NCBI GenBank assembly: GCA_030272585.1
Contig: BSYQ01000001.1
Location: 10,431,001 to 10,495,000 of the forward strand
DNA: 64,000 nt
DNA from: Bryopsis sp. KO-2023
Lineage: Eukaryota > Chlorophyta > Ulvophyceae > Bryopsidales > Bryopsidaceae
Direction of reading: 5' to 3'
Shown here: piece after piece, positions 28,001 through 36,050 of the stretch
How the letters are laid out: each line of letters starts with the position of its first letter
Position numbering within the stretch: the stretch's first letter is position 1
The notes under the pieces: model-generated
Told to the model about the DNA's origin: nothing
What the model saw: the letters and a program-made list of their open reading frames with translations, nothing else
The model's database searches: none
Position numbers and translations under genes: made by a program

Positions 28001-29399
28001 GTACTTCACGAATTACCACCAGAAATGGTTGAAGAGAGGAATCCTTGAGTTTTCTCTTCACCTGTGGAATAGTGAGTAAGGAACCAACATTTTTGTGGGG
28101 AATGCTTTGTTCTCCACCAGTGGCCTTGGGCAAAAGACCCTGGCGTATCAAGATCCGTTGATTTGCGGAATTCGTCACGGCACACTTCTTCTCAAAGAAG
28201 TCCAAGACTGCCTTGCGATTTCGCAACCACGTATCACCCAAAATGATATCAAATTTCTCCATCAGATCAATCACCAAACAATTCAACTTCTCGCGGAAGC
28301 CTTGAATTTTCAGAGAGATCTTTGTTTCACCTAAGATATCAATATAACTCCCATTGGCCAATTCGGCTTGCGAACTTGTGGTTACCTTGAAGGAAATCCC
28401 ATTTTGTTCACAAAATCTCTTGGAAAGGAATGCTAATCCCTTAGCTCCTGAGTCCAAAAGACAATGGGCAGGAATGCCACTAAGAGTTCCCTCAAAGTGC
28501 ATTGACATCCTGTCTTGGGTAAGTAAATCTTGAGTATCCTTTGGTACCAAGGGGACAGGTGGGTCATAGTATACATTCACTGGCCAAGGAAGACCTGGAA
28601 GTCTTTTCCGGCGCTTTCCTTTCATAGCGGTGAACAAAACCATGCCCTTCTTGTATTGTGCAATTAGTCTCATAGAGGCCAAGGCCGGATGCGGCTCTTT
28701 ATTCCACTGTGGAACCAGAATGCAACAAGAAGTATTGTGTGGAGACTTATTCTTTTCTCTCACATAGTGATCAATGTATTTGTGAAGCTCCTTGAATGGA
28801 GGATTCAGCCATACATGCTCACCCGAAAGAGTAGTCTCAAAAAACCCCTCACCAATACAAAACTTTGCACACAAGGCATTGGTTTGGTCTGAGTTAGCAC
28901 ACCCGTCCAAGCTAAACGCTTGTCCCGTGAGTGACTCGAGACGCTGAAACTCTGCCTTGAGTATTGTTTTGTCTGATTGGATATTAGATCTTTCATTCAC
29001 ATCCTCTGGAGGGACAGAAGTTTGTGCTTCTTCCTGTTTCTCCTTTCTCTTTTGACCACGAGTCACGATAGGCGCTAAATGTGCACTATCCACTTCCATT
29101 GGGTCACAATTAGGATGAGAATTCAAATCTTGCCTCAGAAATTTCCAGTCATGGGGCTTGGACCTCTGAGAAACATGTGTAACAACCTCTTTGGGTTTTC
29201 CACATTTATGTCCTCGTGTCCAAGTCTCTCCACAAAACCAGCACAATCCCAACTGTTTGCGAGCTTTCAACTCTGCTTTGGTCAGTTGGCTGACTGATTT
29301 TCTCTTAGAAACTTGAGGTTTAGAGGAATGCTCAGTAGCATTTTTCCTCTCATCAAAAGAATCACTTTGCCCCGTGTTCTTTTGGGTGGATTTCTGCAT
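25002..29399 (-). CDS. Element C polyprotein: zinc knuckle, Dam-like domain, protease, RT, RNase H, integrase, chromodomain
   Basis: 1465 residues, unbroken. Zinc knuckle at 53-66 (CWFCGETWTRGHKC). Residues about 148-260 resemble the phage N6-adenine methyltransferase (Dam) family: FSLDGCANSDQTNALC, then VWLNPPF (the NPPF catalytic motif, 199-202) and CCILVPQW. Protease with CLLDSGAKGLAFLS (about 313-326). RT with FRMCIDYKGLNKVT and LIYLDDILVFS (intact YLDD-type site). RNase H with VITDASTKAIGAVL. Integrase with GHFGVAKTSRQI, CDSCQRH, VSMDFVTNLP, VTDRDPRFVS and HPQTDGQTEAMN (D,D,E). C-terminal chromodomain at about 1395-1450 (WEVERILDRRERR, YLVKWLGYGHEHNSWEPEENV), which in chromoviruses directs integration to marked chromatin. 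The first Met shown is near the zinc knuckle; upstream Gag sequence is missing. Confidence 0.92.
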   Translation of the reverse strand: MQKSTQKNTGQSDSFDERKNATEHSSKPQVSKRKSVSQLTKAELKARKQLGLCWFCGETWTRGHKCGKPKEVVTHVSQRSKPHDWKFLRQDLNSHPNCDPMEVDSAHLAPIVTRGQKRKEKQEEAQTSVPPEDVNERSNIQSDKTILKAEFQRLESLTGQAFSLDGCANSDQTNALCAKFCIGEGFFETTLSGEHVWLNPPFKELHKYIDHYVREKNKSPHNTSCCILVPQWNKEPHPALASMRLIAQYKKGMVLFTAMKGKRRKRLPGLPWPVNVYYDPPVPLVPKDTQDLLTQDRMSMHFEGTLSGIPAHCLLDSGAKGLAFLSKRFCEQNGISFKVTTSSQAELANGSYIDILGETKISLKIQGFREKLNCLVIDLMEKFDIILGDTWLRNRKAVLDFFEKKCAVTNSANQRILIRQGLLPKATGGEQSIPHKNVGSLLTIPQVKRKLKDSSLQPFLVVIREVQDVPAHVSVAEETGESDQVPEKEMESLLEEFDDLFVTGLAEYPPERAVEVDIPLEEGTRPVNRPLFRYSPAERQEIQDQLSELLAKKLIRPSSSPWGAPVLFVPKKDGGFRMCIDYKGLNKVTIRNQFPIPRIDDLLDELQGSGCFTSLDLRAGYWQVRVKEDDIPKTAFKTPFGLFEYRVLPMGLSNAPAVFQTLMNSVFHGMIGKYVLIYLDDILVFSKTPKEHLKHLREVLQRLREHKLFLKKSKCDFNKTELRYLGFVVGRNGISVDPSKTAKVKNWPRPSGVDDLRSFLGLANYFRKFVQGYSALASPMTDLLKKKKTWEWTHECETAFEGVKTALTEAPCLVLPDFSKPFEVITDASTKAIGAVLLQEGHPIAYESKKLQGPQLNWSTSDQEMYATVYALQLWRCYLQGRKFRVITDHSPNTFFHSRSTLNRRQVRWLELLHDFQFEWEYRPGRVNVADPLSRIPSSPSSIGVLCETVRSSGLVSRPRDPEVPSLPRGYHTQLESRLVEGYTKDPWYQTLEAAQMLQNQDGIWWNGNVISVPNDGSLRQEIIQDCHSTVYSGHFGVAKTSRQIKKHFWWPQMEDQIKSYVRGCDSCQRHKGRRTKPQGPLKPLPIPKAQWENVSMDFVTNLPPSRGEGHDAILVFVDMLTKMVHLAATSTECSAVEAAKLFVNHVFKAHGMPKKLVTDRDPRFVSHFFRELCYTWEISQALSSAYHPQTDGQTEAMNKVMEDTLRHFVGPSQKNWADLLPVVEFAINNSKSEATGETPFFLNYGRDPWTALTAQIPRKGSKQVAVPEVQKMTNEIREGIVEAKKRLQAAQQRFKAQADRHRVPVQVKVGDLVLLDARNLRLKHPGSRKLTPKWVGPFPIEREINEVAFKLKLPATLPIHPVFHASLLKPYWAKGTVQPPPPVEIEGDLEWEVERILDRRERRRGKKCHTEYLVKWLGYGHEHNSWEPEENVLHAKELVDAFHQSQEQSTVVPRTIRRRSKAKV

Positions 29400-29952
29400 T
29401 TTCTTGCAGTATCCCTCTACTTCAAGCCCGCGGCGAAGAAGTGAGTATGAGAGTTATTTTTAGACCAACACCTGTGTTGGGGGAAACCTCTGTGGATATT
29501 CCCTTTGTCCTTTAGACAAATCTGTAACCACCTCTTTGTGTGGATAACTCTTCTTTTCGTGGTGTTTTCTTGTAAACTGCTTTAATTTAATTTTTCTTTG
29601 GACACAACAAGCACCTCTAGGGTCTGCTTGAAAAATCTCTAAAAATCTCAAAATATCGTCCAATCCTGACGAAAAATATTAAGGACCTCTTGGGTCTCCT
29701 TAAAATAGACGAAGGACCTCTTGGGTCTCCTTCGCAACTCGAAAAACCACTCTGCAGAAAGTCTGAAGCAATACCCTAACTTTGACAGAGCATAACTTTC
29801 CGCACACAGCTCGGAATAAACCCCAACTGGACTCAAACGAAGCGGATTTTTCTTAGCTTACTTTTAGACACCTTATTTGTCCAATTCGGACCTTAGACGC
29901 CGAAGTTATCGCCGTTTCCGTGACGGACTCTTCACCTGCTCCGAAACCAAAC
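29400..29952 (-). other. Element C leader without capsid gene; primer binding site at 29938-29949
   Basis: Between the 5' LTR and the polyprotein Met there are about 550 bases with no sustained minus-strand frame. The repeated AGGACCTCTTGGGTCTCCTT lies near 29680-29730. The primer site TGGTTTCGGAGC (minus) is three bases inside the LTR. Confidence 0.75.
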
Positions 29953-30214
29953 TGTTATAAACCTCTCTCTCCTAGGAAAATAACCTCCCAGCGCCCTTCC
30001 TTGAAGTCCCTTTAACCCATCAAACCCCCACTCCTTGATGGGACCCTTGAGATGACAGGGATCACCTCAGGGCGAGACACCTGGGCTTGCTATGAGTCAT
30101 CCTTTCAGCACACGTGCTATAATGATCTCATGGACCTTAAGCATATGACTAGAGCCATGTTAGTGCCCACGACTAACCCTTGAGCTCTAGTAGTGCATAG
30201 ACATACTTTTAACA
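29953..30214 (-). repeat. 5' LTR of element C
   Basis: 262 bp, matching 24580-24852 apart from the 11-bp gap; flanked outside by ATCAG. Confidence 0.92.
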
Positions 30215-31570
30215 ATCAGGACATTCCTCCTCATCAGAGGAGTACATGGGGAAGGGCCCCTCCTCCTCAGCCTGGTTCTGATCCTGATTCTGGTCGGAGG
30301 TGCCAGCCTGACTTCGATTCTGACTCTGGTTCTGACTGCCAACCTGGTTCCGGCTGGCCTGGCTCTGCATATCCGCATCCGCTGCAGCCCGGTCCCGGTC
30401 ATAATCTTCCTTGTATATGCGCGCTTCTTGGATTGTCTTGAAACTTTCCCACAGGTTGGCAGATCCCATGACACGGACACAGATCTGACGGACCTTCTTG
30501 ATCAGGAATTCCAACGGCTCAGGTGCCTGGTTCAGGGCTTTTCTGACTCCGAGATTGATCCGGTGAGTGCAGCATCCGTGCCAGTCGTATTCACCTTTGC
30601 GTTCACAGGCCGCACCCATTCTTGATTCATGATCTGTGACAATGCTTGCCCGGTAATCGCCCAGGTTGTACCGATCCCGAATTTCTGCCATTTTTTTTTT
30701 GATGTCCTCAGCATCACAATTTCCCTTCAGGTCCCAGGTTCCCAAGCTGATCCGCTTCAGTTCAAACAGATCCTGTTCAGCGTCCCGGTGGATATAAACA
30801 GCTCCCATGGCAAACCAGTGCTTCGGTTCCTGCGACCAGCCATCTGCAACGAAGCAGGGTCTGAATTTTCCGAGGTCCTCTTCTCGGATCCTTTTGCTGA
30901 GCCGTTTCGCTGAAAGCCCAACGTTGGTGGAGATGGTCTTTGCACTCAGACAAGGTGCAGATGCATTAAGGGAGGAGCACATGGCTCTGAAATGTTTGTC
31001 CTCCACACACCTGAAAGCTGCACCGGTGCTGACCACGAATTTCATGACATGATCCCGGAAGTTTTTGTACTCTTTGGTCAGGCAGCCCCATCTAGACACG
31101 AAAGGCAACGTTCTCTGGTTTCCGAACGAAACGATCCGTTCCCCCCCCTGCTCCTGATGATGTCCCACAAATCCGTTGTGGACAGCGATCTGCATCTGCT
31201 CCGGGGTGGTGAGACCATGCCTCTTAGCATGGGTCAACAACGAGGTGCGGCCTCCCTTGCTGTAGACCAACTGACTCCTGCATATCCTACAGGTCACTAC
31301 TTTCCTGTTCCATTCATCCACAAATCGCTCCATTTCTCCTGCACTGTTCTGTACATACATGGAGTCCACCCAAGTGTGGATTCCGGTCCGTTTCTGGTTC
31401 TGTGCCTGCGTCCGAGCTGATGTTTGGAATGTGAGATCCACTACAAGACAACCAGCATGAGGCCCAAGGCCATATCTTCTGAAGCATATCAAAGCCCACA
31501 GGTGACATGTCCCTACCTGGAGGCAGATGCAAGGAAACACCAACACCCCAAGAGTGCCCCACCAAGACAA
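30215..31570 (-). CDS. hAT-2 transposase, N-terminal half
   Basis: Homologous to hAT-1 from GIHTWVDSMYVQ onward: BED-type finger (CRICRSQLVYSKGG, HAKRHG), FGNQRTLPFVSRWG, FVADGWSQEPKHWFAMGAVY, IVTDHESRMGAACE, DWHGCCTHRINLGVRK. It ends in the acidic linker YSSDEEECPD at the element C target site. The first 70 or so residues (from MSWWGTLG) have no counterpart in hAT-1, so the true start may lie at a later point or behind an intron. Confidence 0.88.
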
Positions 31571-31889
31571 TCACATCTGATGAGTTCACTGCACAGCAAA
31601 TTTGCCACACTCACCGGTTTCTGTTCCAGATCGTGTTCCTGCTCCTCCTGTTTCCGTTCCAGTTCCAGATCCTCTTCCCCCTCCGCGTGCAACCCCCTTT
31701 GGGTTCACAGAATCAGAGCTCCAGCGGTGTGGCGTCGGCTGAACTGCGTTCGGTTCGCCTCGCAAGTCATCCCCGGACAGCTCGACGGGAGGTAAGATAC
31801 GGTGCAGCGCTCGCGGTTGCGCTCGCGGTTTCGTCTTTCTCCTGTTGCCTCTCATGTTCACGGAAACACGGATAATCCGACGCCACGGG

Positions 31890-32253
31890 CTTTGATGTGG
31901 TGCCGATCAGGGGAATCGGTAGCCGGACCAGCGATTTGATCGTTGTCGAGTGATAATGCGTCGCCGATCATGATCGGCGACGCGCCGATCAGATCGGTCA
32001 ATTTCCGATCTGATCGGAAACCGCCGATCCCGATCCCGATCCGATCTGGTTTCCGAGGCAGAACTGGGTGATCGGCCGATTTTGATCGGAAAAGTCGGAC
32101 CGTTTTTTTTTGATCGGTCCGATTTTGATCGGCGATCGGTCTGATCGGACCGATCTTATCGGTGATCGGCTTGATCGGAAACTGCAGGGACCGATCTTGA
32201 TCGGAGATCGGTTTGATCGATGACCGACATGTCGGCATCGGATCCCTAGTATG
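31890..32253. repeat. hAT-2 right subterminal GATCGG array and TIR
   Basis: GATCGG/CCGATC motifs in both orientations with a T-tract at 32102-32110, ending in ATCCCTAGTATG. Confidence 0.8.
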
Positions 32254-32572
32254 GGAACAGCACCGGCCAACTTCGCAATCTTCGCCGAAATCAAAGAAAC
32301 TCCAGCACCTGTATCAATAAGCCCATTGCACGTGACCTGTGCGTTAACCACGGCAGGGCAAAACAATAGCGAACCCGAACTGGTCATTTTTACAGTGTTA
32401 ACCCCCTGGGCTTGCTCCTCGGTGTCCCCCTGATTCGTCTCAACATCTCCTCCAAACAAGGCATCTTCGAAAACTGGAACATCGATATTAAAAATTTTCT
32501 CCCTTTCTGGTTGACCCTGGCGATAATTCTTAGGCCTCTGCCATGGCCGATTCGCGTGTAATTATGTTATGT
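32254..32572 (-). CDS. Retrotransposon B gag-pol junction and protease start
   Basis: In frame downstream of the Gag-like stop the minus strand reads WQRPKNYRQGQPEREK, then a linker and an aspartic protease start, NGLIDTGAGVSLIS, ending in KIAKLAGAVP at the hAT-2 duplication. It continues in frame with 17364-20615 across the insertion. No zinc knuckle is visible. A single TGA separates it from the Gag-like ORF. Confidence 0.8.
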
Positions 32573-32576
32573 TATG

Positions 32577-33395
32577 TCATGGCCGATTCTGAAAACGACC
32601 CTGGCGCTGAGTCCCACGAGCTCCGTCACGTAACACATCCTGTAAAAAATTGCGATAGCCCTGATTCCTGCGGGCCAAATGGCGTGAAGCCATACGAAAA
32701 TCCTGCATCGTTTTAATAGCGGAAAACTCGACCCGTTCGCCCTGGATAACACTCTGCACATTAACTGTATCAATTTCCATTGGGTCCGCGGCGGAACCAA
32801 CAGCTCCTCCTCCAGAATCCCACGCAAGGCTCTCATGCAAACGCTCCAGCATTGCCTTGAGAGTAGTCGAAGACTTAGGCAATGAACGCACGAGTTCCTG
32901 TGCTGACTTCGGGAGATGCGAATATAGAATACTGCACTTCACCGTTTCTGCGAGTTTATCCATTTGATCTGCTGCCTGACAAAAACGAGTCGTGAAATGC
33001 TCCAGTTTTTCCTTAGGTCGCATTTTCTCCCTGCGCAGCTTTTGCTCATCTGACGCCAGGTCTGTAGGAAGCGCCGCCCGTAACTCAGCGACCAAAATAA
33101 TCCATGCTTCAGCGGCTCCAACCGCACTCAAAGGACTAGCGAACACCGTAAACTCCGTGGCATCTTCTCCCGCATATTTCCCGTTAATAAAATTCAATTC
33201 CAGTCCTTGCGTTTGGACCCTTTCGATTCTGTTCGCAAACAGCCGACATGCTGGGCTTCCTGGGACCGCTAATCGCAGTAACGCATACGATTTCTCCTCA
33301 AAAGAAATCCCCCCACACCCAGCATACGGAATAGCCCATTCAGCTACTTCCCTTGTCCAGGTTGAAAACTTCGTTTTCCCAAGCTCCGAAACCAT
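32577..33395 (-). CDS. Retrotransposon B Gag-like protein
   Basis: 272 residues from an ATG whose A is the last LTR base and whose TG opens the primer site (M-V-S-E encoded by the primer site itself). The body is helical and charged, with a retrotransposon-Gag feel: EKLEHFTTRFCQAADQMDKL, CSILYSHLPKSAQELVRSLP, LKAMLERLHESLAWD, and a basic tail (RGTQRQGRFQNRP). This pattern is that of the Ty3-type capsid C-terminal half. It ends at a TGA in a short duplicated segment, the pol frame continuing in the same phase. Confidence 0.78.
   Translation of the reverse strand: MVSELGKTKFSTWTREVAEWAIPYAGCGGISFEEKSYALLRLAVPGSPACRLFANRIERVQTQGLELNFINGKYAGEDATEFTVFASPLSAVGAAEAWIILVAELRAALPTDLASDEQKLRREKMRPKEKLEHFTTRFCQAADQMDKLAETVKCSILYSHLPKSAQELVRSLPKSSTTLKAMLERLHESLAWDSGGGAVGSAADPMEIDTVNVQSVIQGERVEFSAIKTMQDFRMASRHLARRNQGYRNFLQDVLRDGARGTQRQGRFQNRP
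33383..33394 (-). promoter_or_regulatory. Primer binding site of retrotransposon B
   Basis: TGGTTTCGGAGC on the minus strand directly inside the 5' LTR, identical to those of A and C. Confidence 0.85.
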
Positions 33396-33543
33396 ATCAA
33401 GAACGTGAGTAAACAGCTGCTTACATCGAATCAAGGTACCTCCGTTCTTTTAACCACAACCATGTTCGATCTATCCCATGTTCTAATTCTATGAAATGAC
33501 TCCTTCTAATCAATCACGAGCTACCTTCCCATCAATTCTGACA
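33395..33543 (-). repeat. 5' LTR of retrotransposon B
   Basis: 149 bp, identical as read to 17208-17356. Confidence 0.92.
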
Positions 33544-33761
33544 ATATGACGACCACATTCCTGGGATTCATTGGATTGAATTCTCAAGTTGAGCGATATG
33601 TGGAGGGGTTTGGAGAAACTCACCCTGCATCTGACAGCTGAGCTAGGGATGAAATTGCTTCTATTTCAATTTGTTGCTCCATTGGGGATTTAATTGGCCC
33701 CAGCTGCTCTCTATCTGCTGCCGATCTTACGCGGTTTCTCTTGTTCGCTGTTCCTGATACG

Positions 33762-36050
33762 ATGACCCCAACGAGAACCAAGCGAACTCGGGAGGCATCT
33801 TCGACGCCGAGAAGGAAAAGGAACGGGGGCGAGGCTGGCCATGATGAAGGAAACAAGAAGAAGAGAAAGGAAAAGGCTGCACCGCAGGAAAAAAGGGTTG
33901 GGCCCACTGGACGAACGGTGCGATGGGCTCCTTTTCCCAACGAGCAGATTAGCCAGAGAATCGAACGAGCCTTACCTGGTCAGTTGACGTCACGCTGATT
34001 CTGGTCATATTGAAAGCTGACGCCTTTCGTGGGGGATTCTTTCCGCTTTTCTCTGGTAGTCGCCGCTGAGTGTTAGGAATGGTGTCAGGGTCGGCGCACC
34101 GCATGTTCCTGCTTGAACGAAGGCGAATCCTAGCTGTTGGGTCTGAAGGAGGTGGCATTGAAGAGTTCGACGTCCTGGGCGCAACAGCGAACGGTGATAT
34201 TCATTGCAGAAAGTCGTCAAATCAAGCAACCCAAGCCGTCATGAATTGAGGCCTTCAACCAACTTACCTCAATCCTTAACCCCTCAATCTTGCCCATGCA
34301 CTTTTTTGATATCAAGCCTTGTCAGAATTTGGTTGGCATCGATTTCCTTATTGGAATTCAGATCATTGGAATTTCGATCTGAAAATGGATCGGTTGCTTG
34401 CGTTTTGCAGTTTATACAGTGACAGTTTCCCGCCATCCCAGCTGCACTTGTCCTGATTTCGAAAGGCGACAGTTGCCTTGCAAACACATCCTGTTCGTAC
34501 GCCTCAGAGTTTTGAAACTGAAGCCTTCGGATCCGATGGTGTGGCAAAAGGCGTATCTCTCCACAGAGGCAAGCAACTCAATCTCCAAATTTCCTCGTTT
34601 CTTTTTCTTTTTTCCTTTTTTTTTTAAATCGTTGAAAGATGGGGATGACAAAGGGTGTTGGAATTTTTTCTTCTTCTTCTTCAAGAATAAGCCCTGTTCT
34701 GATAATTGGTGGCGATTGCTGTCAGCAGGTGGATGATATTCTCAGGGGGGAGGGAGATGTTGAGACATTAGGCACTGATGTGGTGGCGAACGATAGGGTC
34801 ATCAAAGCGTATCAAAAACTGAGGGATCCAGGTGAGGGTGCCTGAGTAGAGTCTCTTTTTTGCATGCATTTGTCCAGCAAATTCATGAGTAAGAGCATCA
34901 TGTATAGTATGGTCAGCCACTGTTGATTAAGGGGTGCTTGGACAAATGAGTGTTGATCCCACAGTGAGTGAAAGCTTTCATGAGGCTTTTTCACTGTTGC
35001 GGAAATAGGCATTTGAAAAACTGGAGGAATGGACCGTTTGTCTGAAGCGGTGGAATGAAAAATTGGTTGTTGAGTGTAGGTGATGCTGACAATGAAGAGG
35101 AGGAAAAGGGCAAAGAGGAGGATCCGAGCTCCAATCGCCAAAAAATTGAAGGCAGAGATTGTGGCATCTGTTTTGACGACTTCGACAAGGTATTCCCTTT
35201 TTCCCAACCATATTACGTATCATAAATCCGATTCTCCACTATTGGCCGTTGGTTTGTTTTCATATGTTGGCTTCTCTCCAGCATCCCTGTTCGATGCATT
35301 TCACCCTTTTTTTCTGTTTAGATTGACTTGGGTTGATTTCCCCCCCCCCCCTTGTTTGCAGGACAGCAAAGAGGCTTTGGTGTGGTGCTTGCATTGTGGC
35401 AATAATTTGCACAAATCTTGCTTCGAGAGGTGGGCTTCGACAAAGAAAGGCAACCATCAGCAAGTCACGTGTGTGTATTGCCGATCAGCTTGGCAGGATG
35501 GAGACAACCCAAGTAAGTGGTGGCTGGTGTCGACAATCGCTTCTTAGTTTAGATGGAATCTTTCTTTCGCATAAAAATTTGTTGCGAGGAATTCTTTCAC
35601 TGCTTGGATGATTATGCCATGAATGAATCGATGACAACACCCTGGCAAGCTTTTTGATATTTTTAAAATTACTCAAAGCAGCAAAATGCTGCTTTGTACA
35701 TGCCAGAGCAAATCCATGTTCGCTCGGTGAGAATTCCTTACCTTATTCTGTTTTTGTTATGTGGAGCGTAAACCACAACGTCGGGAATTTGTATTACTGT
35801 GCAAAAGAGTTGAATCTGTAGGGAACATCATATGATAAGTTGGATCGTATTTTGTGGATGCATAGATGGGAATGTTGACTTGAAGGAGGAAGGATCGGGT
35901 CAATATGTGAATCTTGGCAATGTCAGTGGTCAACACTCCACGGAACAAACCTCAGTTAGGGCTCTCTATGGTGATTCACCTTTTGGGATGGGTCGGTATG
36001 GAAGAAGAAGAAGGAGGAGTGATTTTGATGATTTTGATGATCTTGAATAG
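33762..36050 (+). CDS. SWIM-RING E3 ubiquitin ligase (MEX/ZSWIM2-like)
   Basis: Exons 33762-33978, 34077-34193, 34411-34568, 34726-34831, 35080-35189, 35362-35512 and 35866-36050 close in phase to 347 residues. The N-terminus is basic and Lys-rich (nuclear signal-like: KKKRKEK). SWIM zinc finger at about 112-135: CTCPDF then CKH, the CxC...CxH pattern. RING at about 230-282: CGICFDDF, WCLHCGNNLHKSCFERWA, CVYCRSAW, the atypical RING of MEX/ZSWIM2-type ligases. SWIM fingers bind DNA or proteins; the RING recruits E2. The acidic linker GDADNEEEEKGKEED lies between them, and the C-terminus is acidic (DFDDFDDLE). Intron 3 begins GC (GAG|GCAAGC). It is convergent with the USP gene. Substrate unknown. 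Confidence 0.85.

Larger units (their letters stand above)
24580..30214 (-). mobile_element. Chromovirus-like Ty3/gypsy element C with Dam-like domain
   Basis: LTRs at 24580-24852 (273 bp) and 29953-30214 (262 bp), each beginning TGTTATAAACC on plus and ending in AACA; target duplication ATCAG at 24575-24579 and 30215-30219. The LTRs match as read, except for an 11-bp length difference near one end. The interior carries one long polyprotein (25002-29399, minus), a primer site and a polypurine tract. No capsid reading frame is present between the primer site and the polyprotein. Confidence 0.92.
20616..32253. mobile_element. hAT-2: two-gene hAT transposon, itself interrupted by element C
   Basis: TIR CATACTAGGGAT at 20616 and its complement ending at 32253; 8-bp duplication GGAACAGC at 20608-20615 and 32254-32261. 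Plan as in hAT-1: accessory gene on plus (21255-22894), tandem repeat spacer, convergent transposase on minus, GATCGG-rich ends. Element C (24580-30214) splits the transposase. Without C the element is 6.0 kb. Confidence 0.92.
17208..33543 (-). mobile_element. LTR retrotransposon B (Ty3/gypsy-type), split by hAT-2
   Basis: 149-bp LTRs (17208-17356 and 33395-33543) that read identically, flanked by ATAT on both outer sides. Minus-strand order: primer site, Gag-like ORF, protease, RT, RNase H, integrase. hAT-2 (20616-32253) interrupts the protease. Without it the element is about 4.7 kb. Identical LTRs imply a very recent insertion, with hAT-2 and element C later still. Confidence 0.92.
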
